A stretch of 64,000 nucleotides of DNA from Climacteris rufus. Taxonomy: Eukaryota > Chordata > Aves > Passeriformes > Climacteridae. Each line of letters opens with the position of its first letter. The first letter of the stretch is position 1. The notes under the pieces were generated by a model. That model was not told the origin of the DNA. It searched no databases and saw only the letters and a program-made list of their open reading frames with translations. Made by a program: the position numbers and the translations under genes. Positions 52,794-64,000 of the stretch are shown in pieces. The stretch is from NCBI GenBank assembly GCA_013398175.1, contig VZRZ01004834.1, forward strand, positions 1,123,838 to 1,187,837, read 5' to 3'.

Positions 52794-55700
52794 GTTGCAG
52801 CCAAACTCTTGAGAAAATACTGGCCAAACTGTGTCCAATTGGTCAAAGAGATTTTTCGTTTAAAATGTACAAAATCCCTGTTAATATAGTATGTTAAAAA
52901 TGTGAAAATGAGTCACTTGTGAAGTTAAGTCTGGTAAGGGATAAATATTTAAGTGTGTTGAAAGACACTTTTCAGGGATGTGAATCATCTTGCCTTAATG
53001 TTTTCCTCTGAGTATTATTTTCTACAAATTAAGTGTAGAGAATAGGCCCCAGAAGTCAATTATTATCAGATCCGAAGCTAGCAATGCAGCATGTGTGTTC
53101 ATTGCTTCTCTGCCTAGGAAACATTGCTAGGAAAACAGATTGTGTCTGTAGATTCTAGGATTAAAATAGAGCTTATTCTAGAATTTATTATGCATGGTAG
53201 AAAACTAGTGATTTGTGAAAGGGTAACTTTTGAAGTTGCAGATACTTTTTTGGTGCATTTGTTACTTGCGGTTACTGAAGATTGAGGTATTTTAGCATAA
53301 GACAGACCAATTCATTCTCACCAGTTCAGTCTGCAAGGTTGTGCTGCTTCCCATTCAACTGACAGAAGAACACGCTATTGTGTACTGTTATTTAGAATAT
53401 TGAATTAATCTTCTTCCTGCCAGATATCCACTTGATTGCTTTATTGTTTGTGTTCTGCAGGTAAGGATGCCTATCAAATAGCTGAAGTTGTTGTGGTGGT
53501 GTTCTTCTGTTAGTCCACAAATCCCTCAGGCTTTTGGATATTGATGGTTTCTCTGTCTTTCTGTTCTTTCCCAGATACTGACATACATTTTCTCATGATA
53601 GTTTGATATGCTTCTGGTTTTGTATTATTTTCATCTGTCTTGGACAAAGTCAAAAAAATCCATTTGGAGAGCCAAGTGCTCTGGCTGCAGAATATTAGTC
53701 CTTCCTAGACAGTCTTCAGTCATCAATGGGAAAGGCATTACAATGTATTTTCTTCATATCCTCTATGTAGCTTACATGCTTTTAACAAAATAATTTACTT
53801 TTTTGCACTACAGGTTCTTGAAACTCAGACATCCTAAGAGATCAAAACAGTCTAATCGATAGTTTGGAGTTCAGCTGCTGCAAATCTTCCTGTGAGGAGA
53901 GACCAGATTATGAGTAGATATGCTTTACAAACAGAAAGAATTTAGTACTATTATAACTGCAATGTGAACAAATACTACAATTACTTTGCGTTCACTTGTT
54001 CACATGCCTTTCAGGCACCATTTTCCTTAGCTGGAAAAAAGTACTGCTCCTGTTAATGGCAGTACTAAATAAATATCTAAACCACTGTGCACATAATTGT
54101 TATACTGGCATCTCTTGAATTCCTCCTGTCAGCAGTGGAATACTATGCCCCACTGTCTGTTCATATCATATCAGTTTGATTCAGTTACCTCTCTGTACTT
54201 CTTACTGCATTTCCCACCAGTAATAAATGGCCCACCAGTTCAAGATACTATGGTTTTGGGTGAAAACAATAAAAATTTTGATTCTTTTTAATTTTTTAAA
54301 TAGCAGTCAATACTGCAAATTCATGTTAAATTTCAATTTATCTTGGATCTTCCCTTTAATAAACACATCTTTCAAGGAAAGCAGTGAATCCAGGCCATTG
54401 TATTAAAGGAGATCAGGAATCAAACGGGAATACATTTAAATCTGAATCTTGATTATTGTCTGTTTTATTAAGGACATCTGCTGATTCTTCAAGCTAAATA
54501 CCTCCTGACTTCCCAGGAGTTCTGAATTGTGTTGTAGTTATAAAAGAATTTTAAGCCTCCCCAATGAAACTGCTGCAAAAGAAAAGTTGAAAAGAAAATT
54601 TTTAAGGATCAAGTGGCACATAAAATTTCTAATCTACCTCCAGCTGAGACAGTGTGACAAAAAATCCCACTTTGAAGCAAGTTGGGAATATCCCTGGCAA
54701 AGGATGGGATGAGACACCAGAAGTGTGTTGGTTTTTTATTAATGTCTCAACTTCCACTGAATGTCCTACTTCATCATGGTCACATCTTGAGTGTCAATAG
54801 TATGAGGCCACCCATGTTATTCTGAAAATAAACCCCAAGAAGACAAAACTAATCTGGAAAGCAAATAAATTTTTTGGTGTTCTTTTCTTAGTGGAAGGGT
54901 TTGTGACTATTACATAGTAAATAATAAAATGAGACTAATTCTCATTGGTTTTGTCATGAATTTGTTAAGAAATCATAGCCTTTTGTTTTCTTTGTAGTGC
55001 TTCAATATTGAAAATAAAAGATGGTATGCAAAATAAGCTTTTCTTTTTTCCTATAAATATGTTTTTAACGTCGTGAATGAAAATGCATTATGAAAATGAA
55101 AAAGCTTGAAAATGAGATGCGTACCAAATAGGTTAGAGAACAAATAAATGCAGCCTAATTTCTGTTTTGGGGGCCTGACTTTTGATTTTTCTTCTGCTCT
55201 TTGATAGTATTGACAGACTGTAAATGACAAGTATTTTCAAATTAGGGAAAAATAAGTGTAGATCTGTGTTCTCTCATGCAGCAGGTTTCCTTTTCCCAGA
55301 AAAGTATCAGGTCTGGCATGGGAATCCATTAGGCTCCCTCTGAATTCTGCCCTTACTAGCCTGGAGCATTAAAGGTACATTCTAGAAAGTAAAGGCATTT
55401 TCTTGGATATAAATATTATCTGTCCTGTCTCCCTATTTCCCTCCCCTGGGGTTTCTTCCCAGCTGACCCAGAACAAGAGGACAAATGAGTAGCGGGGCTT
55501 CCTGCGAGAATCAAGAGGCATGGGGAACAAGTGGCACAGCTGTTGGGGAGGAGGTGTTTGTGAGGCTTCATCCATGGTATGTTTATTATACTTTCCCAGC
55601 TATGTAAATTCAAGTACCACCTAAAACCAGAGGCTTTTTACTATCCAGTCTAAGTACTGAAGACAAAATTTTACTGAAGTCCCAATTCATTCCAAGGAAT

Positions 55701-57057
55701 GAAAATAGAGGACGTACAGGTTCACAATTTGGTAGCTTTGGCTTTTTACTGAAGAGATTTTCCTGTTAAACTGTGCCTGATGGTATTAAAAGTAGACAGC
55801 AGTCCCTTACTCTCTAAATTGCAAACAGAAAACTTTATAAAGCCATACTTGTCATTCCCACTTTATTAATTTGTTTGTGAGATAGATTCAGCAGAATAAA
55901 TGCCAGAATTAGAAGGTGAAGGCAAAAGCCTCTGCAAAGTGTGAAGCAAATTAATCACATTGATTGAGCTACATGTCATTTTACAACTTCTCAGTTTTCA
56001 AAATTTTGACTTTCTGCTGTTACTTTTCCCTTCTCCTTTTGCTCGTTAATGGCTTTTACGACAAGGAATCTGGAAAATTCCTCATCTCCCACGCTATTGT
56101 AATACCACAAATCCACAATTAACTTTGCTGCATATGAATACTTATTCCTATGTAGTCTTCATTTACACTCAAATATGAAGAAGTGAACAATGTTTAAGCA
56201 TGTAAATATTCAAAGCTAAAATGGAATTTACCAACCTGTTATTTTTCAGGGATTGTTTTAAGCTTCCAACTCTGTTTTTTTTAACTTTTTGGATGAAGAG
56301 CCTCATAATAGATGGCAGTTAAATTTGATTTGTTTGCAATTTTGACAATGAGATTAGGAGAAAGGGAATATTTTGTAAACAGCATAGTTCTGCTCTACTA
56401 CAAAGCTGCACTGATCTCTATATTTGAGTAGAAACAAAAAACTTGGTGGAAGGTAGCCTTGATTATAATTTATTACAGTTTTGCAGTTTGAAAACAGCCT
56501 TTGAAAATTGCTGTTTATGCTTAGTTACTACAAACTGATGTACTGCCAATAAAGAGGGTATCTGATGATGCTGTCCATGTAAAGCTTGTATTAGCCTGGA
56601 ATCTCCCTTGAGAAGTACCTTTTTTTTTAATGTCCATATAGTGGAGAGTCTGTATCAGATTAAATTCAGATCTAGAAAAGTTATTACTTAAATGTTCGTG
56701 TTTCAACAGTCTGAATAAGGAGAAAGTAGCCCATCTCCCATGCAGAACAGTGGTAGGCTAGATCTGGAAGCTAGGAGATAGGACATAAAGACTAAATTTT
56801 GTCTGCTGTAGGTTGGAATAAGAAAATGAGGTGATGCTAACAGAGATGAGAAGAAGTGACTTGGAGGCATAATAGGGCTAATAATTGCAGAAAGGCGTAT
56901 AGAAGGAGAGGGAAAAACAACAGAACAATACAAAGACCAAGTTAAAGCTGATGGGATGAAAATTGAAGTACTAAATGAAGTTCATGTGGGAAGTGAAGTG
57001 GTTTATCGTTGGTTTTCTAGTCTCTGATTGCTGTCATCCTGCCAAGATACCTTGAGG

Positions 57058-57078
57058 AAAAATAAATAAATAAATAAA
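57058..57078. repeat. (AAAT)n microsatellite
   Basis: About five AAAT/TAAA units. Simple repeat, not attached to a recognisable retroposon. Confidence 0.9.
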
Positions 57079-59289
57079 GTTCTTGTTTTACTTAGAAAGT
57101 TTTTTATACTCACATGGCAGTGACATCTTTTCCTCCCTGTAAACAGGAAGGAGAATAGGAGCATTGGCAACTTCATAGGTTGGAAACTGGCTAAACAAAT
57201 TGCAATTCCTTGTGACCTTCCTAGCAGAAGTGTTCAATGAGGGATTAACTTTAAAAGGAAAAGTTATCTTGAGCAATAAGAGAGATCACTTGAGATTAGT
57301 AGATAGTTAAGTGGCTGTGTTCAGAGAAGGAAAGAGGTAAGAGAAGAAAACAGAGGTGTGTAATCAAAAGAGAAAATGTTGAACTGTTACCAGAAGAGGC
57401 AAATGAAGGAATGTCCATGTCTGATAGAGAAAGAAGGCAGGTCCATTTCTTGCTGCTTGCCAGGACAATTGTGTCAGATTCTCCTGTTCATTGCTAGTAG
57501 CATGTCTATTGCTCTAGTTCCTCATGTTGTAGGCTTTCCATGGTTACTTCATCACAAGGCTGCATTGGGACCATCCATCAGTGGAAGGAGATTCAGTGAG
57601 TGTAACACTCCTGTTGGCAGATGGGAAAGCAATTGGCTCCTGCCTCCCAGTGTTAACTCTGCTGCCGTTGATGACACAAGGTGATATGGAGGATACATGG
57701 GATGGGATGGACAATGATAGTTTCAGGATACAATGATTTTACGATCTGCAGCACACACTGCTATGTATGTATCTGTAGCAATGTATGTTTGTAGCTGGTT
57801 GATGAGTGGTTCCAGTTCCTGATACACTGGTTATCTCTATTTGTGGGGGAAGAGGGAATGAGGGGAATCCAGTGAAGTCTGAAACTCACATACAGTTCTA
57901 AGTCAGCAAGAAGGGAACTCAGGCGATATATGACCTGCATACTAAGTGTACCTGGTTCTGTATTCTCATGTCCTTCTTGGGAAGGAGGGGATGAGCTCCG
58001 AACCTGAAACAAGTTTTCTGCTCATGTACAGTGTTTTGTCACTAGCCTGCCAGACTAGCTTGGGACTGGAATTTTTTATGTTAAACCATGTGACCTGATT
58101 GTGCAGCCAGGCTTGAGATTCAGGGAAACAGCTGCAGCATGATTCCTCATATGAGAAAGCATATACAAAGCTAAGTTCGTCTGTGTATTAATCTTTCCCT
58201 TCATACTTCATGTGCAAAGCTATCACACTACCATCTATAATACCAGCCAAACTCTTAACACCCTGAAAATGATTTCTGTGTGTCCCTTTTTCCTCCAGAA
58301 TATGACTTTGTGTCTGTGTGTGCCTGTGTGGGTCTGTGTAAATATTCCTTGCTTCTTTCATGTTATGCATGTCGTGAGTAACAATATGGTTTCTGCTTCT
58401 GGATCTAACAGTACAGTTATGCTATTTTTTTCTTGCTTTCCCCCCCATTTTTTTTAACCAGAAACCTTTTATTCTTTTTTTTTTTTCTTCTCAGTAATGG
58501 ATTTCATGACAAATTTCTACCTCTTTTGCTAAAGCAAGTGGAAGTAGGATCAGCACAAGGCAGCTATACCATAATCACTTTGAGCTCAATAAGGAGATCT
58601 TTACAGGCAACTTTGTTCTTATTTCTTAACGGGATTAAGAAGCTCAGCTCTTTAAATTCTTGCATATAACACTGACATTTCGAGGGTGTGTTTGGACCAA
58701 GGAGTTCAAAGAGAAGGAATAAAAAAGAAAAGCCAATATGACTTTGTTTTTTACCTTGCTGCAGGAGCTGTTTGTGCAAATCGCCTATAAGCTTATTGAC
58801 CTGAATCTTTGACTCCTTGTTTTCTCTGGATTTGGCTGGAGTGTAGACACTGATGGAGCACTGATAGAGGTGATTGCACAGCCCTCGGCTTTGCTTGGCA
58901 CCAGACACCCTCCCTGCTCCCTGCGCCTGACATTATCTTTCCCCAGCAATATTTCTGTTCTGCTGGAGCTCATATTTCTTTAAATTTTTAAAATTTATTT
59001 TAATTCATTGTATTTTATTTATGTAGGCTTTCTGACTTAATGAAGGATACATTCATTGTTTTTGGTAATCAGAGACAGAAGAGGGCATGTATCATGTCAT
59101 GATCTATTTTCATCTCCTAGGATAACTGGAATATGCATAAGAACTCACAGCACTACTACTTCCAAAAACACAGTACCTACCTCTTGCTGACTTGTCTGCA
59201 TGTTTGTGACACTGTTGGATTTTCATGGTCCCCGGAGAGAGGGTTCCCTTGCGCTTATCTGTATCCCAGTCAGTTGAAACAACTTTAGG

Positions 59290-59655
59290 ATATGAGGCCT
59301 GGGGACCTCATCACTCTCTGCAAGTACCTGACAGGAGGTTGTAGTGAGGTGGGGGTCAGTCTCTTCTGCCGTGCCTGCAGTGAAAGGATGAGAGAAAATG
59401 GCTTTAATTTGAGACAGGGGAGATTCAGATTAGATATTAGAAACCAATTTTTCACCGTTAGAGTGGTGAGGCACTGGAAAATGTTGCCCAGGGAGATGGT
59501 GGAGTTGCCATCCCTGGAGGTATTGAAGAGGCACCAGGTTCTGGTGCTGGGTGACGTGGTTCAGTGATTTAGGGGTGACAGTGGTAGTGCTGGGTGGACA
59601 GTTGGACTTGGTGATTTTAAAGGTCCCTTCCAACCCTGATGATTCAACGATTCTG
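59290..59655 (+). mobile_element. CR1 LINE 3' end, plus orientation
   Basis: The segment encodes the last part of CR1 ORF2 in an almost intact frame (59292-59567) including GGCSEVGVSLFCRA, FNLRQGRFRLDIRNQFFT and PREMVELPSLEVLKR. This is followed by the short 3' UTR with AAAGGTCCCTTCCAACCCTG and a terminal GATTCAACGATTCT, a diverged form of the CR1 8-bp tail repeat. The frame is unusually well kept compared with the other CR1 pieces here, suggesting a younger insertion. It is 5'-truncated to about 365 bp, typical of CR1. Confidence 0.94.
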
Positions 59656-61719
59656 GTCTTCCACACTTTTTGTCAGATGCTGAATATGGACAAAGAAAGG
59701 AAGGGGCTTTTCTGATAATAGTCTTTGAACAATGCTGAGTCAGATTTAGATTGGATCCTAGCAAGATGAAAGGAGATATTTTTCATGTGAACATTAGCAT
59801 TTGCCTTGTGCTTTACGTCTTATGGTTTCTCACTCTTTCCTTCTACTGGAGTCAGAGGACCACCTCTTTTCTTGCTAGAAGGGAAAAGAGATATCTGAAA
59901 AGGCTGGAGTGATTTTTTTTTTCCACTATTCACTAGAGAGTACAGAAAGCCTTCCAAAATAAAAAGTATGAGCTTGTCTATTCTTTATTTCTTTTTATTT
60001 ACTGCTAACCCATGTTTAAACCTCTCAGGCCATATTTTCAGTCCAGCTGAAACCTATGTAGATATTAGCATCAACTAAAGTTGGATAAAAATTCGACCTA
60101 AGTTAAACAAGAAAACTCTTCTTTTAATCAAGACATTAAACAATTGGTCATCAAGCAGAAAATTATATCTCAAAAAGAAACCAGAAAGCTATGTTTCAAG
60201 AAATAAATACATAGATCCAAACAGAAATCATGTTTTTAACTATACAGAATTCAAAATGAGGGAAACACTTAAACAGCTTACTCCACTTTAAGCAGTTTAT
60301 CAAAGCAACTCCAGCCTTTTCAGTCAGCATATTTTGGGTTTCTTAAGAACAATGAAATTCTGAATTCTATCACAGCTAGGGATAGAATTCACGAAGGGAT
60401 TATTCAGTTACAACGAGTAGTGTAATGTCCTCTTTCTAGAAAGTCATAAAATTTGAACTTGGATTAACTTAAATTTGAGCTCAAATTTGACATAATATGA
60501 ATTGCAAATTAATGAGGGTAATCTTCTTTAAAACATGAAATGCACAAATGACAATTTTCACCACATGTTTTTAGTTCATGTGTACTGTACATCTGTTTCT
60601 AATTTTATTTATAAGGAAGGTCCATTTTGTCTCCTTTTTGTCTGCTTTGGTGTCCTTGACACAAAAATTCTGCATGCTTTTGAAGAGGTCCGAGACATTG
60701 CTGAAAAAATGATTGTCAACCCATGCCCAAAAAGCAGATTTGCTCACAGGTTGTGTAATCTATGAGTATATTGGCAGTAATTTAATTCTGAAAGGATCAG
60801 TAAAAATGAATTAAGCAAAATGCCACATTTATGATATCACTGGATAAATATTGATAAGACAAATATTGTTGCTGGATAGATCCTTCTGCCATTTATGACT
60901 GCAAAGTCTTTTCCTTTTCTTGGGTTTGACTCACAGAAGTCTAAACTGGTTTGAAATCGTGTAATACAACATGTATGTGGAAACACACCTGTAATGATAG
61001 GGAATTGGCTGCTTTTAATATTGAAGCATCTGAAGTGTTGATTATTTAAAATAAAAACATCCAGTTGTTTTCAACAGAGTAAATTAAAATTTCACTGTGT
61101 AGGAACAGATATCTGTTGCTGCTTGTTATGTAGTAGTGTATGGAGATCACATGAAAACTGGATTCGTGTATGATAATTACTTCAGCTGCAAATTATAAAA
61201 TGAGGTTTTCTTGGTTGGATAAAGAATTCTTACAGGAGATGGAATATTTCTACAGTAGAGAAGGAAGAGAATTGTTATATAATTAAGTTGAAATATGAAC
61301 TTGCAGAAGAGCCTTCGAATGTAGAATTTGAAACTTGTTCGAATTTCTCTGAAGTAAAATATCTGTTCAGCTGCAGGATGGTTTAGAATCTCATGGATTG
61401 CTAATTTCCATTGAAATAATTTTTGAAAATTGTACTAAGCAACAGTCTTTATTTGTGGCATGTAAATATCTTTAAAAATGTGCTTCTGCTGCTTTTCTAA
61501 TCAAGTGCTTAGAGCTATGTAGTTTGAACACAGGTTGTACTTGAATATGTCTAATAGAGTTTTTCTATTTGAAGTTCTAATAGGGAAAGATTGAAAAGAT
61601 GCAAGACTTTTTTTTCTTTTATTTCCATTTTAAATCAATAGAAGCTCTTGAGTAGCCAGTATATCTGAATGATGCTCATTTGTAGCACTGGTGTTGCTAG
61701 AGTTGCTCCCAAAAATTAG

Positions 61720-61735
61720 AATATATATATATATA
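61720..61735. repeat. (TA)n microsatellite
   Basis: Uninterrupted alternating AT run of about 16 bp. Another short TA run is near 62815-62824. Confidence 0.85.
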
Positions 61736-64000
61736 AACATTAATAAAAAGAAAGTCTGGAATACCGTTTAGAGTACACGTTCACTGTTCTGCAGGAAATA
61801 CATTTGAATGAGTGAGTGATCCTTGTCTTGAAAGGACTTCAAAAGCAAACAGTGGAGATAATGAGAACATATCAAACAAGTAGAGAAAGAGGAAGGCCAG
61901 ACTCAGTCTAGATGAATGTGCTGCATAGCAGTGTCTTATCCCAGGAGAAAACTGCTGTAGCTGAAATGGTTAGAAATAATTGACACTGCTTTTTAACATG
62001 ATCACTGTGCTGAAATGTAGTGTGTCAAGATGTCATTTTCTTAAACAAAGTGGTGATTTTAACAGGAACCAAAATAGTTTCATAGCACTATTTTGGAGAC
62101 AAAATGGCTTGCACATATGTAGGCGCTTGCCAACACATAGACCCATCCTAAAAGTTAGGGTAAGAGACAGTGCATTGTTTCTGAGACCTGCTGGATAAAT
62201 AATTCTAACAGTGCTTAGGGCAAATGGAAACATACAGTTATTTCAGATGAGGTTTATCCCAGGAGAAATTATGATTGTTAATCAGCATGACAGAAAACAA
62301 TAATTGCTTGCAAAGAAGCAAAGTATTGAGGTGATTAATATAATCTGAAATTAAATGCAGTAGATTAACTTGTAGAAGTGCTAGTTTCTTTCAGGTACAT
62401 TACCAAATCAATCTTCTGAGGGCCAGATTCTGCTCATACTTCCTGTATTTGTAGAGTAAGGTGTCTCAGTTGATTTTTATGGGCTTCACTGAAAATATTT
62501 CTGATATATATCAGATGAATTGATAACAGTCTGGTAGTGATAGCAGCAGATCTCTCCCTCTGTCTGTCTGCTCTTGCAAGGCTTCTGCAGTGAACCCATT
62601 TGCATGGTACTGTACCCACTGCAGTTGTGTATTTTGTCCTCACATCATTTGGCAAATATGACAAAGTGTGGAAGCATTCATCCCAATTTATTTAGTATCT
62701 TTATTCTCACAGTTCTATTACCATACCAAAAGCTTATTTAAGTATTTTTTGTGTGATTTTATACCCAAAATGTTTTATATCTGCTGAAACCTGTATTGTG
62801 GTTACAATTATAGTTATATATATACATAGAATACTTTAAAAAGAGATAATCCACAAGAAGGTTAGTTAAGGCCTGTTGGATGCCATTGGTATTCTGAAGA
62901 ATAATGTGTGCTGCTAAAAAATAAGTTACATTGAATGAATTAAGTAACTGTATTTTAAGTTTTATGTGGTTTATTTCAAAGTTACTGAGTATGGCTTCTA
63001 AAGAGGTTCCTGGCAACAATTCTCAGCTTACAGTGTGTTTCTTGGGATTCAAGAGCAGGATTATCAGTGTGTATAGGCTCTGTTACTGGTTGCAGGCATT
63101 GAGATAAAGCGAATAACAAAGGACAATTTTTGATTGCTGATCTATGGTTTCTAAAACTCTGGCATGTAATTCATACCTAGAGTCTCGGAACCCTTTTTTG
63201 GCTGGATATAGAATTACTGTTGCTGTAGACTGTGGCGGAAAGGAGAGGGCACCCTCCCCCTTCATGGCCAGTTGCACTGGTCTGTCACCATACATCAGGT
63301 TATGTCCTTACCAAATGGAAATTACAGTGAGTGACTCCCCAAGTCTTTGCATCGTGTCTATTTTCTCCTTTGGTAATACAGAATGCTACAGGCTTTACAA
63401 CAATTTCTTTCTAAATTGATTTATTATAATTGAGAAGTGATGTTGCACTCTGAACAGCTGTATGAGGATGTTAATGATTTAAGTTTACATTTATGTTGCT
63501 AGGAAGAAAGAAAACAAACTGAATTTCAAACTTCTAATATTTTCTTACTCTAATAGAAGCTGCTGTGTGCATTTTGTGACTGGTACAGTCCTTCACCGAA
63601 AGCTATTTTGTCTGATGATAAAACCATGAGTGTATGAAGCTTACACATTTTTTCATCTCTTTTATGACCTTATCTTTTATGAGCGGCTTCTGTGAAGGTA
63701 TCCTAACTATAGGAAGCACCTGGTAAACACACGTGATATCTATGCTGTGATAAGCAGTTGTGAACAAGAAAGTAGATCTGTCAGTTCTGAACTGTTCATT
63801 GTTACAAATACTTTGTTGATTTAGCTGATTGCAAAATACATTATATAGAGTTCCTTAACAGCTGCTATAACACTCCTAGTCAAGAAAGTTCAATAGTTAT
63901 ATTGTATGAGACTTTCTGTAAGAGCCTAATACTGATAGGAACAACATGGATTAAAACAGCAGGGTTGAGAAGAACTGCTAACCCATGTGCTTCTTTAAAA

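Larger units (their letters stand above)
52788..64000 (+). other. ZFPM2: Putative ZFPM2 intron 2 (partial, 3' end outside window)
   Basis: This starts with GTAATC directly after exon 2. Reading on in all frames I did not find the next FOG2 coding block (expected to begin with an acidic Asp-Asp-Glu stretch completing the split Gly codon), so intron 2 is at least 11.2 kb. The contents I can see are an AAAT microsatellite at 57058-57078, a T-rich/GT-rich stretch at about 58308-58490, a CR1 3' end at 59290-59655, an 18-bp perfect palindrome at 60471-60488 and a TA repeat at 61720-61735. The rest shows no recognisable gene or repeat. Confidence 0.75.

Noticed and set aside
52624..52827. Minus-strand open frame over the ZFPM2 exon
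   Set aside because: Shadow of the plus-strand FOG2 frame; Ser-rich because the sense strand is Glu/Asp-rich.
1..64000. CRISPR arrays, operons, phage or bacterial systems, and a novel multi-gene system
   Set aside because: No spaced direct repeats, long ORFs, ribosome-binding sites or gene clusters. Splice sites, CR1 LINEs and the FOG2 exon place this in an amniote intron.

Overview
The window reads as nuclear DNA of an amniote, most probably a bird. It is AT-rich, it has no bacterial gene organisation, interspersed repeats are sparse, and the repeats I can recognise are almost all CR1-type LINE fragments, the dominant avian retroposon. The species cannot be named from sequence reading alone.

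Only one protein-coding segment is secure: a 159-bp internal exon at 52629-52787 on the + strand. Its translation matches, from memory, the N-terminal acidic region of ZFPM2 (FOG2), the multi-zinc-finger cofactor of GATA factors. The simplest layout is therefore ZFPM2 intron 1 at 1-52628 (5' end outside the window), exon 2 at 52629-52787, and intron 2 at 52788-64000 (3' end outside). I found no exon 1 or CpG-rich promoter upstream, and no exon 3 downstream.

The introns hold four CR1 fragments: 24098-25020 (minus), 39801-39900 (minus), 42150-42976 (plus) and 59290-59655 (plus). They also hold a degraded Ty3/gypsy-like reverse transcriptase/RNase H remnant on the minus strand at about 32345-32771, which is unusual for a bird. 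Other structure includes a near-perfect 55-bp-arm inverted repeat at 17888-18006, a 63-bp tandem duplication at 22859-22984, a 16-bp x3 tandem repeat at 10957-11004, and several simple-sequence tracts. A possible 3'-end retrocopy or unannotated terminal exon lies at 4804-5453.

No RNA gene, CRISPR array, operon or novel multi-gene system is visible. Most of the window is ordinary, unannotated intronic sequence, and the many short open frames in it behave as chance ORFs.
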